Shown one piece after another: positions 1 through 7,707 of a DNA stretch of 7,707 nt; within the stretch, counting starts at the first letter, position 1, and each line of letters begins with the position of its first letter. Under the pieces are notes generated by a model. That model worked only from the letters and a program-made list of their open reading frames with translations. It was not told where the DNA came from and ran no database searches. A program made the position numbers and the translations under genes. Source of the stretch: Actinomycetota bacterium (lineage in GTDB: Bacteria > Actinomycetota > Thermoleophilia > Gaiellales > Gaiellaceae); contig VAXY01000121.1 of NCBI GenBank assembly GCA_005885085.1, forward strand, positions 462 to 8,168, read 5' to 3'.

Positions 1-1364
1 CGCCCTTCTGCGGTGCGGCGCAGCAGACTCTTGTCCATGAGCGACTCGAGCGTCTCCAGTTCGGCCCCGCAGACGTCCTCGGCGGCTTCGACATCGAAGC
101 TTCCAGCAAAAACCGCGAGTCGCGCGAAGGCTCCCCGCTCCGTGCTTCCGAGGAGGTCGTAGCTCCATTGGATGGTGGCGTGCAACGTGCGCTGCCGTTC
201 AGGCAGGTCACGAGTGCCACCTGCCAGCACCTCGAAACCGCGTCTAAGCCGCCCGAGAATCTGTTCTGCCGTGAGCAGTTTCGTTCGGGCCGCGGCGAGC
301 TCGAGCGCGAGCGGCAAGCCATCGAGCCGGCGGCAAATCTCGATCACGTGTTCGTCCACCTCGAACCCGGGCATCAACTGCCGGGCGCGCTGGGCGAACA
401 CCGCAACCGCGTCCTCGAGTGGAAGCGTTGAAACGGGGTATTCCTGTTCGATCGACAGGTTCAGCCGTTCGCGCGAAGTCGCAAGCACGTGCGCGTCGAG
501 CTCCAGAATCGGCTGGGCGACATCCGGCAGCAGCTGTTCGAGGTTGTCGAGCAGCAGCAGCATCTTTCTCCCTTGAAGGAACGTCCGGAGATCCTCCGGC
601 GCACCTACGGCCTGGGCGATGGCCGGCTCGACAAGTCGCACATCGGTGAGGGAGGCCAGTGAAACGAACCAAACGCCGTCTGGGAACTCGTCAACGAGCT
701 GCGCCGCAGCTTGGAGGGCGAGCCGCGTCTTCCCTGAGCCGCCCGCACCCGTGAGCGTCAAAAGCCGGGCACCGCGCAAAAGCTCAGTGATCTCTCGAAG
801 CTCCTCTTGGCGGCCCACCAGCGGAGTCGGCTGGACGGGTAAGTTCGTCTGGTTGAGACTCTTAAGAGGCGGAAAGTCACCGTCACCGAGTTGGTAGACG
901 CGCTCTGACCCGCCCAGGTCTTTTAGTCGGTGCTCACCAAGGTCGCGCAAGCCGTTCGCGGGCGCAAGGTCACTCGTCGACTGCGAGACGAGGATCTGAC
1001 CGCCGTGTCCGGCCGCTGCGATACGCGCAGCTCGGTGGACGTCTATTCCTACGTAACCCTCCTCGGTGACGACGGGCTCCCCGGTGTGCACGCCCATCCG
1101 GACTCGGATCGGACCGTCGCCGAGCGCGTCGCGGCCCGCCCTGGCAGCGGCGAGCGCCTCGGATGCTTTCGCGAACGCGACGAAGAACGCGTCACCCTGT
1201 GTGTCCACCTCCACGCCGCCATGGCGCGCGAACGCGTCACGCAGGGCGCGCCGGTGCTCGGCCAGCGCCGCCGCATACTCATCACCGAGTTCCTGCAACA
1301 GCCGCGTCGACCCCTCCACGTCCGTAAAGAGGAACGTAACGGTGCCGGTCGGAAGCTCGGCCAC
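1..1364 (-). CDS. Class III cyclase-homology domain fused to NB-ARC/AAA-like ATPase, regulator (3' end outside window)
   Basis: The frame is open for 454 codons from a GTG at 1364 and runs off the window edge, so the C-terminus is missing. Residues 8-125 form a class III nucleotidyl cyclase domain: FTDVEGST with metal Asp15, TQGDAFF with metal Asp58, and a DVHRAAR block. Residues 180-360 form a P-loop ATPase: LVGRQEEL, Walker A GAGGSGKT (206-213), Walker B LLLLDNLE (269-276), a TSRERL sensor-like block (296-301) and GLPLALELAA (349-358), as in STAND/NB-ARC proteins. A winged-helix-like segment follows (about 392-450). Proteins of this layout are usually annotated as cyclase/ATPase regulators, often with C-terminal TPR-like repeats; the ligand and output are unknown. 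GTG is the only usual start in frame before the conserved block; no clear Shine-Dalgarno precedes it. The gene begins 32 bases after the remnant upstream. Cyclase activity is doubtful because the purine-binding Lys is Asp54 and the usual transition-state Asn is His110. Confidence 0.85.
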   Translation of the reverse strand, partial: MAELPTGTVTFLFTDVEGSTRLLQELGDEYAAALAEHRRALRDAFARHGGVEVDTQGDAFFVAFAKASEALAAARAGRDALGDGPIRVRMGVHTGEPVVTEEGYVGIDVHRAARIAAAGHGGQILVSQSTSDLAPANGLRDLGEHRLKDLGGSERVYQLGDGDFPPLKSLNQTNLPVQPTPLVGRQEELREITELLRGARLLTLTGAGGSGKTRLALQAAAQLVDEFPDGVWFVSLASLTDVRLVEPAIAQAVGAPEDLRTFLQGRKMLLLLDNLEQLLPDVAQPILELDAHVLATSRERLNLSIEQEYPVSTLPLEDAVAVFAQRARQLMPGFEVDEHVIEICRRLDGLPLALELAAARTKLLTAEQILGRLRRGFEVLAGGTRDLPERQRTLHATIQWSYDLLGSTERGAFARLAVFAGSFDVEAAEDVCGAELETLESLMDKSLLRRTAEG

Positions 1365-1396
1365 ACCGGGATCATGCGCCGAGCCTGCGAGAACGT

Positions 1397-1630
1397 CTAG
1401 CTGAGCACCCTCGCCACGATCTCGTCCAGCGTCATGTCTCGGCCGCTCGCTAGTCCACGGTCGAAATCGACACCTGCATACGCGAGAACGGGTGCGGCAT
1501 ATGCGTCCCTTTCGTCCTCCCACTGGCCGATCGGCCCGGCCCTTTCTTCGGCCTCGACGGCGGCCCACAGCAACCCTGCGCGCTCGAGCTCTCCCGTCTC
1601 GGCGGCGACCCGGGCCAGGAGAGCGGAATC
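1397..1630 (-). pseudogene. Orphan C-terminal remnant of a cyclase/ATPase (LuxR/TPR-type) regulator
   Basis: Reading a different frame from the preceding cyclase fragment, 77 codons are open and end in TAG at 1397-1399. The segment starts DSALLARVAAETGELERAG, continues through LLWAAVEAEERAG, and ends SGRDMTLDEIVARVLS. From family knowledge, this resembles the extreme C-terminus of cyclase/ATPase and LuxR-type predicted ATPases: a helical 'ERAARLWGAAEALRE' repeat, then an 'A.GRALSLEEAVALAL' ending. It has no start of its own. Its placement directly after the truncated cyclase domain suggests both are ends of one gene whose ATPase and repeat region has been deleted. The call rests on motif memory, not on an alignment I could run. 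Confidence 0.6.
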
Positions 1631-1998
1631 TGGCCGCCGTGTCCTGCGCCGGCGATGCGGGCCGCGCGATGGACGTCGATCCCGACGTAGCCCTCGTCCG
1701 TCACAAGCGGCTCGCCGGTGTGCACGCCCATGCGCACACGGATCGGACCGCGGCCGAGCGCGTCGCGGCCGTCTGCCGCAGCCGCCAGCGCAGCTGACGC
1801 CTTTCCGAACGCGACGAAGAATGCGTCCCCCTGCGTGTCGACCTCGACGCCGCCATGCCGCGCGAACGCCCCGCGCAGCACTCGCCGGTGCTCGGCGAGC
1901 AGGTCCGCGTAGCGGTCGCCATGCTTCTGCAGCAGGCGGGTCGAGCCCTCGACGTCTGTGAAGAGGAAGGTGACGGTGCCCTGCGGCAGCGCGGTCAT
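1450..1998 (-). CDS. Truncated cyclase-homology domain protein (tandem paralogue, probably a decayed gene)
   Basis: The 182-residue reading frame starts at ATG 1998. Its first 124 residues align without gaps to the start of the neighbouring downstream gene, with 105 identical by hand count (about 85%). It keeps FTDVEGST, TQGDAFF, the GVHTGEP block and DVHRAAR. The similarity stops abruptly after GHGGQI (near 1627). The last ~58 residues are low-complexity, rich in Arg, Pro, Ser and Gly, and do not match the paralogue, which continues as LVSQSTSDL. In another frame the same DNA encodes a plausible C-terminus of the full-length family (see 1397-1630). The simplest reading is that a long cyclase/ATPase gene lost its middle by deletion, leaving an out-of-frame tail. 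The remaining cyclase domain is nearly complete, so a short expressed product is possible. The start lies 11 bases after the stop of the small membrane protein gene; no strong Shine-Dalgarno is seen. Confidence 0.7.
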   Translation of the reverse strand: MTALPQGTVTFLFTDVEGSTRLLQKHGDRYADLLAEHRRVLRGAFARHGGVEVDTQGDAFFVAFGKASAALAAAADGRDALGRGPIRVRMGVHTGEPLVTDEGYVGIDVHRAARIAGAGHGGQIPLSWPGSPPRRESSSAQGCCGPPSRPKKGPGRSASGRTKGTHMPHPFSRMQVSISTVD

Positions 1999-2009
1999 GG
2001 GCGGAGGAA

Positions 2010-2162
2010 CTAGCGGCGCCGGTGGCGCACCCAGTGCAGCGTCTGCCCGAGTGCGATCACGCCGGCGAAGACCAGCCCCACGATCAGCATGCCGGTGATG
2101 ACTTTCTTGCCCTCGGTGGCCGCGTCCTCGGCCGCCAGAAGCCAGTGAAGCGCCGCGAGCAT
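2010..2162 (-). CDS. Small single-span membrane protein, 50 residues
   Basis: The ORF begins at ATG 2162, 11 bases after the stop of the upstream gene, and ends at TAG 2010-2012, 11 bases before the next start. The N-terminal ~15 residues are mildly hydrophobic (MLAALHWLLAAEDAA), followed by a charged stretch (TEGKK, 16-20). A clear hydrophobic helix spans about 21-39 (VITGMLIVGLVFAGVIALG). The tail is basic (HWVRHRRR, 43-50), which suggests a cytoplasmic C-terminus by the positive-inside rule. A longer in-frame extension exists upstream, but it is arginine-rich and overlaps the preceding gene, so I reject it. I recognise no family. Tight packing between genes and a plausible membrane-helix composition support it as real. 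A weak GGTAGAG lies about 9 bases before the ATG. Confidence 0.6.
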   Translation of the reverse strand: MLAALHWLLAAEDAATEGKKVITGMLIVGLVFAGVIALGQTLHWVRHRRR

Positions 2163-2173
2163 CGCGCGCGACT

Positions 2174-2690
2174 CTACCGCAGCCGTGTGCGGTGGACTGC
2201 GAGCGCTGCGTCGACCCGCGCGTCGCCGACGGTCGCCCTGGCGATCGCCTCGAGCGGGCTCGGATCGTTGTCGAGGCGCAGCGACGATCGGCCTGGATCG
2301 AGCACACGACGCCCGAGCGAGCACGCTGTTGCAGCCCAGACGGCGCCGTCGCCCGCGATCTGCTCGGCGCGCAGATACGCGCACAGGGCGATCAGCTCCG
2401 CGAGGTCGTTGACCGCGTCGACGGTGCCGCTCTCCTCGATGCGCACGAGCCCGTGCGCGTATAGGTAGTCGCCGAGCAGCAAGGCGGTGTCGCCGTCCTC
2501 CGGCGCGAACAGGCGCGGGCTGCCGTAGTGCAGGAGATAGCCCTCGTAGATCGTCTCGATCCCGAGCGCGTAGCGCTTTTCGCCGAGGAGTGAGAACACG
2601 GGCTCGCGCTCCTGGCCCTCCGCCGGCCGGAGCGCGCCGGTCCAGAGGTCGCTCTCGCGGCCGGCCTCGCCCGCGATCGTGTCCCAGAGG

Positions 2691-2710
<20 letters not shown>
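2174..2710 (-). CDS. Unrecognised ~178-residue soluble protein following hemL
   Basis: The ORF ends at TAG 2174-2176. A TTG at 2710, overlapping the hemL end by 20 bases, is the only usual start close to the hemL stop. Earlier starts would place an unlikely Ser/Arg-rich stretch inside hemL. The protein from TTG reads LQTSTADLWDTIAGEAGRES and then has regular soluble helical character with no signal peptide or membrane span. Noticeable blocks are SLLGEKRYALGIETIYEGYLL (about 43-63), DTALLLGDYLYAHGLVRI (about 74-91) and a helix rich in Ala/Leu (DLAELIALCAYLRAEQIAG). GDYLYA resembles the 'GD-[YF]-L' helix of polyprenyl diphosphate synthases, but no DDxxD aspartate motif is present, so I do not assign that function. 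Normal composition, conserved-looking sequence and tight coupling to hemL argue for a real gene, perhaps with a tetrapyrrole- or isoprenoid-related accessory role (inference). Confidence 0.7.
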
Positions 2711-3926
<1,216 letters not shown>

Positions 3927-3940
3927 CCCACTTCGCGTGC

Positions 3941-4885
3941 TCAGAGCCAGGAGGCGAGCTCCTTCGTCCAGTAGGAGACCACGAGGTCGGCGCCCGCGCG
4001 CTTGATCGCGGTCAGCGTCTCGAGCGCCGCCTGCCGCTCGTCGAGGAAGCCTTTCGCCGCGGCGGCCTTCACCATCGCGTACTCGCCGGAGACGTTGTAC
4101 GCGGCGAGCGGCAGGTCGAACCGCTCACGTGCGGCGCGAATCACGTCCAGGTACGGCAACGCCGGCTTGATCATGAGGACGTCGGCGCCCTCGGCCACGT
4201 CCTGCTCGCACTCCCGCAGCGCCTCGCGGACGTTCGCCGGATCCATCTGATAGCCGCGGCGGTCACCGAAGGCGGGCGCGGACTCGGCCGCCTCGCGGAA
4301 CGGGCCGTAGAACGCCGACGCGTACTTCGCGGAATACGCCACGATCGGGGTGTCGGGCAGCTCTTCACGGATGGCGGCGACGCGGCCGTCCATCATGTCG
4401 CTCGGGCAGACGGCGTGTGCGCCGGCGTCGACGTGACTGACCGCCGTCCGCGCGATCAGCTCCAACGTCTCGTCGTTCGAGACCTCGCCGTCGCGGATGA
4501 CGCCGCAGTGTCCGTGCGAGGTGTACTCGCACAGGCACACGTCGGTGAGGAGGACGAGGTCGCTGCCGCCGAGCCCGCGGAGCGCTCGCTGGACGATCCC
4601 GTCGTCGTCGTAGGCGCCCGAGCCTTCCTCGTCCTTGTCCTCGTCGGGGATGCCGAACAAGATCACGGCCCGCACGCCGAGACGCACGAGCTCCTCCGCC
4701 TCGGCGACGACCGACTCGACCGAGTGCCGTGCGAGACCCGGCAGGTCGTCGTTCGCGAAAGCCTCGGGCCCGACGAAGAGCGGCATGACGAAGTCGCCGA
4801 GGTCGAGCCTGGTTTCGCGGACGAGGCTGCGGATCCCGCTCGTGCGCCGCAGCCGCCGCAACCGGGTGACAGGGAACGAGCTCAT
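3941..4885 (-). CDS. hemB: Porphobilinogen synthase (delta-aminolevulinic acid dehydratase)
   Basis: The enzyme condenses two 5-aminolevulinate molecules into porphobilinogen, the first pyrrole of heme and related tetrapyrroles. The 314-residue protein is close to family length (~325). It carries the zinc-site cysteines Cys117, Cys119 and Cys127 in [14 protein letters not shown], so the zinc-dependent class is expected rather than the Asp-rich Mg-type. The two active-site lysines are Lys187 in [14 protein letters not shown] and the Schiff-base Lys240 in [19 protein letters not shown] (161-169) and YQMDPAN (212-218) are also family blocks. A small oddity is Cys160 just before PSDMMDGR, where Ala is usual. 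The ATG at 4885 sits in an ATGA overlap with the ABC permease stop, implying translational coupling. hemL follows immediately. Confidence 0.97.
   Translation of the reverse strand: MSSFPVTRLRRLRRTSGIRSLVRETRLDLGDFVMPLFVGPEAFANDDLPGLARHSVESVVAEAEELVRLGVRAVILFGIPDEDKDEEGSGAYDDDGIVQRALRGLGGSDLVLLTDVCLCEYTSHGHCGVIRDGEVSNDETLELIARTAVSHVDAGAHAVCPSDMMDGRVAAIREELPDTPIVAYSAKYASAFYGPFREAAESAPAFGDRRGYQMDPANVREALRECEQDVAEGADVLMIKPALPYLDVIRAARERFDLPLAAYNVSGEYAMVKAAAAKGFLDERQAALETLTAIKRAGADLVVSYWTKELASWL
3959..3964 (-). promoter_or_regulatory. Likely Shine-Dalgarno for hemL (AAGGAG)
   Basis: AAGGAG reads on the minus strand inside the last codons of hemB. It sits 8 bases before an in-frame CTG at 3950 and 14 bases before a second CTG at 3944, but 32 bases before the TTG at 3926. 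This spacing favours a CTG start for hemL over the TTG. Confidence 0.45.
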
Positions 4886-6198
4886 GCCAACAATCTACGC
4901 GTCGCCAACCGGGCCAGCGCACCGAACACTGCCCCGAGCCCGACGAGCCAGAGCAACTCGCGGCCGAGGGTGCGCCACGGGCTCGCGTCGTAGAGCGAGG
5001 ACGCGAAGTAACGAACGGCATGTGTGAACGGGAGCACGTCGCTGATCCAGCCCGCCACGGGGGCGACCTCGCGGGGGACCAGCCCGAGGAACACCACGGG
5101 CATCACGACGAGCACGGCCACGAGCGAGGCCGAGCGGGCGTCACGGGCAAGCGCCCCCAGCAGCGAGCCGAGCGCACCCAGGGCGGCCCCGGCGACCGCC
5201 AGCCCGAGGGCGAGCAGCGGTAGCCGCGCCCAGGGCTCGCCGCCGACGACGTTTCCGGCCTCGACGATCGCGCCGAACACCAGCGCGATCACAAGGCCGA
5301 GCGCGAGTGCGACGACCGCCGCGAGGGCGACCTTCGCCCACACGATCTCGCCCATCGAGACGAGCCCTCGCGCCAGGCGGCCGATTGCGTTCTCGTCGCG
5401 CTCGCTCGCAATCGCCCCGGCCGCGAGCAGCAGCGCCAGGAACGTGATCGTGAGCCCGAGCGCGTAGGCCTGCACCTGGGCCGAGAGCAGCGAGCTCCGC
5501 GACGCTTCACGGGCGCGTTCGAGCCCGATCGGGCTCGCCGTCGCGGCGAGCAGGCTGCCCGTCTGCGTGAGCGCGACCCCGGCGATGCGTGCGAACTCCG
5601 CGATGCGGTCGCGCTGCGGGCCGCGCGGCAGCTGCTGTAGGAGCTTGCCCATGCGGGCCAACCCGAGCACGTTGTACGTCTGCCCTGCGAAGGTCGCACG
5701 ACCGCCGCGCACGATCAGCTGGACGTAGCCGAGGTCGGTGCGCACATACGCCCTCTGCAGCCTCAGGTTGAGCGCGTAGACGAGCGCCTGCACTTGCTGC
5801 GTGACCCTGGACGAGATCCCGCCCCGCGTCGTCTCGTACACGAGCGACGGCGCGTGGAGGCCGCTCCTCAGATCGGCCAGGAACCCCGGCGGCACGGTCA
5901 GTGTCGCGACGACGCGACCCGTCGCCAGAGCGTGCCTGGCCTTGACCGGGTCCATGCGCACGAGGTGCACGTTCTTGCCGACCTCGTCGATCGCATCCTG
6001 GATCCCGAAGCTCTGTCCACCGACGTGTGCAATGCGCGGCAGGTGGTCCTCGTCCACGAGGGCGACGCGGGGCTTCGAGCTGCCGTATCCCGCCACGAGG
6101 CCGACCAGCCCCGCCACGAGCAGCGGGTAGGCGATCAGCACGCCCAGCAGCAGCGGCGAGCGCAGCAGCACGCGCAGGTCCTTGCGCAGCAGCAGCAC
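4882..6198 (-). CDS. ABC-2 type transporter permease with large extracytoplasmic domain
   Basis: The 438-residue membrane subunit pairs with the ATPase encoded just upstream. It starts with a basic elbow, [12 protein letters not shown] (4-15), then a first span (about 16-37). A long soluble segment (about 40-243) follows, expected outside the membrane. Further spans lie near 244-264, 287-312, 326-350, 357-374 and 415-430. The segment [20 protein letters not shown] (265-284) matches the position of the ABC-2 'SERE.GT.E.L...P' coupling region that contacts the ATPase. This one-span, large loop, five-span layout is that of the ABC2_membrane_3 type of exporters. The GTG start at 6198 is supported by a near-perfect Shine-Dalgarno nine bases upstream. 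The reading frame overlaps the ATPase by 64 bases and hemB by 4. The substrate cannot be deduced; drug, lipid, sodium or tetrapyrrole export are all possible. Confidence 0.88.
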   Translation of the reverse strand: MLLLRKDLRVLLRSPLLLGVLIAYPLLVAGLVGLVAGYGSSKPRVALVDEDHLPRIAHVGGQSFGIQDAIDEVGKNVHLVRMDPVKARHALATGRVVATLTVPPGFLADLRSGLHAPSLVYETTRGGISSRVTQQVQALVYALNLRLQRAYVRTDLGYVQLIVRGGRATFAGQTYNVLGLARMGKLLQQLPRGPQRDRIAEFARIAGVALTQTGSLLAATASPIGLERAREASRSSLLSAQVQAYALGLTITFLALLLAAGAIASERDENAIGRLARGLVSMGEIVWAKVALAAVVALALGLVIALVFGAIVEAGNVVGGEPWARLPLLALGLAVAGAALGALGSLLGALARDARSASLVAVLVVMPVVFLGLVPREVAPVAGWISDVLPFTHAVRYFASSLYDASPWRTLGRELLWLVGLGAVFGALARLATRRLLA

Positions 6199-6830
6199 GA
6201 CACAAAGACCTCCTCGACCCCCGCGAGCACGAGCCGGCCCTGCTGCATCGCAGCGACACGGTCGGCGTGAAGATCGAGCTCCTCCAGGTTCTGCGTCACG
6301 AACACGACCGCTCCGCCGTCATCACGGAGCGCGGTCACGATCTCCCACAGTCGCCGTCGCTGTCCCGGATCGAGCGACGCCGTCGGCTCGTCGAGCAGGA
6401 GCACACGCGGCTCGCCGAGCAACGCGATCGCGACGTTGAGGCGCTGACGGTTGCCGACCGAGAGTGACGCCGAGGGACGGTCGGCCGGGAGGTCGAACGT
6501 CGACAGGAGCTCTTGGGCCGCCGCGGCCGGCCGCTGCTCCCGCTCGAGGCGCGCGAAGAGCTCGAGGTTCTCGCGCGCGGTGAGGCGGTCGTACAACGAG
6601 GGCCGCTGCGGCACCCAGCCCACCCGAACGCCGTTGACGCGCTCGACCTTCCCCGCCGAGGGGTCGAGGGAGCCGGCGAGGATCGACAGAAGCGTCGACT
6701 TGCCCGCGCCGTTCGGACCGATCAGCGCGATCGTCTCTTCGGAACAGACGTCCAGATCCGTCGGCTCGAGTGCGATCTGCGCACCGAACCGGCGCGCGAC
6801 CCCCCGCGCGCGGAGGAGCGGTTCGCGCAC
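6135..6830 (-). CDS. ABC transporter ATP-binding protein
   Basis: This is the cytoplasmic nucleotide-binding subunit of an exporter, 231 residues from the GTG at 6830. Walker A is GPNGAGKST (38-46), the Q-loop is WVPQ (Gln75), Walker B is VLLLDEPTA (143-151, catalytic Glu148) and the D-loop is SLDP (152-155). Two sites are unusual: the signature is LSVGN (123-127) instead of LSGGQ, and the switch histidine after Walker B is Gln180 in FVTQNLEE. The last 20 residues carry 11 cysteines, created where the frame overlaps the permease start. GTG 6830 is preferred because a CAGGG lies about six bases upstream; a TTG at 6836 that overlaps the preceding stop (TTGA) is the alternative. The open frame extends further upstream to about 7322, but that part is a shadow of the membrane-protein gene. 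It partners the ABC-2 permease that follows. Confidence 0.9.
   Translation of the reverse strand: MREPLLRARGVARRFGAQIALEPTDLDVCSEETIALIGPNGAGKSTLLSILAGSLDPSAGKVERVNGVRVGWVPQRPSLYDRLTARENLELFARLEREQRPAAAAQELLSTFDLPADRPSASLSVGNRQRLNVAIALLGEPRVLLLDEPTASLDPGQRRRLWEIVTALRDDGGAVVFVTQNLEELDLHADRVAAMQQGRLVLAGVEEVFVSCCCCARTCACCCARRCCWAC
6208..6214 (-). promoter_or_regulatory. Shine-Dalgarno of the ABC permease gene
   Basis: AGGAGGT on the minus strand is nearly the full anti-16S complement and lies 9 bases before the GTG at 6198. It fixes the permease start inside the ATPase coding frame and shows that the 64-base overlap is not a start misassignment. Confidence 0.75.
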
Positions 6831-6832
6831 GG

Positions 6833-7707
6833 TCAACCCTGCGCCGCGGCCGCTTCTTCGTCCGGGGCGGGCCGCTCCGCAGGCGGCGTCTTCTCTTCCA
6901 GCTCCACCTCGACCGGCGGCGGGCCGCCCTCCTCCCACGGCTCGAGCGCGATCCGCTCGGAGAAGAACTCCCACATCGCGCGTCCCGCCGCCAGCAGCGG
7001 CAGCGCGACGAGCGCGCCCGGCAAACCGTAGATCTCGCCACCGGAGAGCAGGCCGAAGATCACGAGCAGCGGGTGGAGGCGCAACGCGCTTCCCATCACG
7101 TTCGGCACGACGATGTGTCCTTCGACCTGGTGGATCGCGAGGAAGAGCAGCGCGACCCACACCGCCGACAACGGATGCGTGACGAGCGCGTACAGAAGCG
7201 GGGGAATCGACCCGAGCCACGGGCCGAGGTACGGAATCAGCTCGGTGATCGCCGTCCACGCGCCGAAGAGCAGTGCGTACTTCTGCCCGTGCGGGAGCCA
7301 CCCGAGCATGCCGAGCACCCATAACCCGACACCGGCGCTCGTACCGATGATCAGCGACACGAGCGCCTGACCGCGCACGTAGCTCGTCAGCGAACGCTCC
7401 ATGCGTAAGAGCAGGGCCGTGGATCCAGGCTGCGGTGGAAAGCGGCGGTCGATCGCACGCTGCAAGCGCGGTAAGTCGAGCAGCATGTAGATCGATGCGA
7501 CGAGGACGATGATTGCGCTGAAGAGGAGCTTGCCGATCGAGATCGCGGCCCCTTCAGCGAAACGCACGACCTTGTTCGTGTACTTCCCGACGTTGTGCCT
7601 GCGGATGTCGCGCACGAGCTTGTGCCCGCGTCTCTGGACGTGGATCGAGCTCAGTCGGTGCGTGTTGAGCCAGTGCTGGAGCCGGTCGACGTCCCGATCG
7701 GCCTCGA
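6833..7707 (-). CDS. AI-2E/PerM family transporter (5' end outside window)
   Basis: The frame is open from the window edge to TGA at 6833-6835, giving 290 residues of C-terminal protein; the true start lies outside. The first in-window GTG (7615) is probably internal, since the frame stays open with plausible helical sequence before it. Membrane spans are seen at about 52-76 (SIGKLLFSAIIVLVASIYMLL), with the family's DLPR just after. More follow near 116-137, and in the long hydrophobic block containing GAWTAITELIPYLGPWLGSIPP, the strongest family signature. VEGHIVVPNVMGSALRLHPL and GEIYGLPGALVALPLLAA complete the usual C-terminal core. The tail of ~35 residues is acidic and proline-rich and likely cytoplasmic. 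Members include AI-2 exporters and Na+/H+ antiporters, so the transported species is not assignable. The stop overlaps or abuts the ABC ATPase start. Confidence 0.88.
   Translation of the reverse strand, partial: EADRDVDRLQHWLNTHRLSSIHVQRRGHKLVRDIRRHNVGKYTNKVVRFAEGAAISIGKLLFSAIIVLVASIYMLLDLPRLQRAIDRRFPPQPGSTALLLRMERSLTSYVRGQALVSLIIGTSAGVGLWVLGMLGWLPHGQKYALLFGAWTAITELIPYLGPWLGSIPPLLYALVTHPLSAVWVALLFLAIHQVEGHIVVPNVMGSALRLHPLLVIFGLLSGGEIYGLPGALVALPLLAAGRAMWEFFSERIALEPWEEGGPPPVEVELEEKTPPAERPAPDEEAAAAQG

Noticed and set aside
1049..1375. ATG-started minus-strand ORF of 108 codons at 1375
   Set aside because: It is out of frame with the cyclase domain and gives Ser/Arg-rich sequence. The motif-bearing frame starts at GTG 1364.
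1998..2307. Upstream extension of the truncated cyclase frame to 2307
   Set aside because: It overlaps the small membrane protein and the hemL-linked gene, is Arg/Gly-rich, and ATG 1998 aligns with the start of the paralogue.
6836..7322. N-terminal extension of the ABC ATPase frame to 7322
   Set aside because: The added ~160 residues are low-complexity Arg/Ala/Gly sequence that mirrors the AI-2E-family gene in another frame. The ABC domain begins naturally at 6830-6836.

Overview
The window is GC-rich bacterial DNA with strongly GC-biased third codon positions. Every gene I can support lies on the minus strand, so the reading order runs from position 7707 down to 1. The base composition, frequent GTG/TTG starts, and a tandem pair of 'cyclase domain + predicted ATPase' genes suggest a high-GC actinobacterium, possibly of the Thermoleophilia type. 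That placement is an inference; there is no rRNA or species marker here.

Layout in transcription order: (1) the C-terminal ~290 residues of an AI-2E/PerM-family membrane protein, cut by the window edge (7707-6833); (2) an ABC transporter ATPase (6830-6135); (3) its ABC-2 type permease (6198-4882); (4) hemB, porphobilinogen synthase (4885-3941); (5) hemL, glutamate-1-semialdehyde aminomutase (start near 3926-3950, end 2691); (6) an unrecognised 178-residue soluble protein (2710-2174); (7) a 50-residue single-span membrane protein (2162-2010); (8) a shortened cyclase-domain gene (1998-1450), followed in another frame by the leftover C-terminus of a much longer protein (1630-1397); (9) a second, apparently intact cyclase-domain/ATPase regulator (1364 to beyond position 1).

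All junctions are overlaps or gaps of at most 32 bases, so the nine units could be co-transcribed. No internal promoter or terminator is visible, and no stretch over 300 bases lacks a gene. The best-supported functional core is hemB-hemL, two steps of tetrapyrrole (heme) synthesis: glutamate-1-semialdehyde to 5-aminolevulinate to porphobilinogen. The ABC exporter pair is translationally coupled to hemB, but its substrate cannot be read from sequence. The cyclase/ATPase proteins look like signalling or transcription-linked regulators.

Most of the window is ordinary housekeeping. The points worth a second look are: the internally deleted cyclase/ATPase copy next to an intact paralogue; a hemL gene with no ATG or GTG start but a Shine-Dalgarno placed before CTG; an ABC ATPase with altered signature and switch residues and a cysteine-rich tail made by a 64-base overlap; and the unrecognised gene after hemL.
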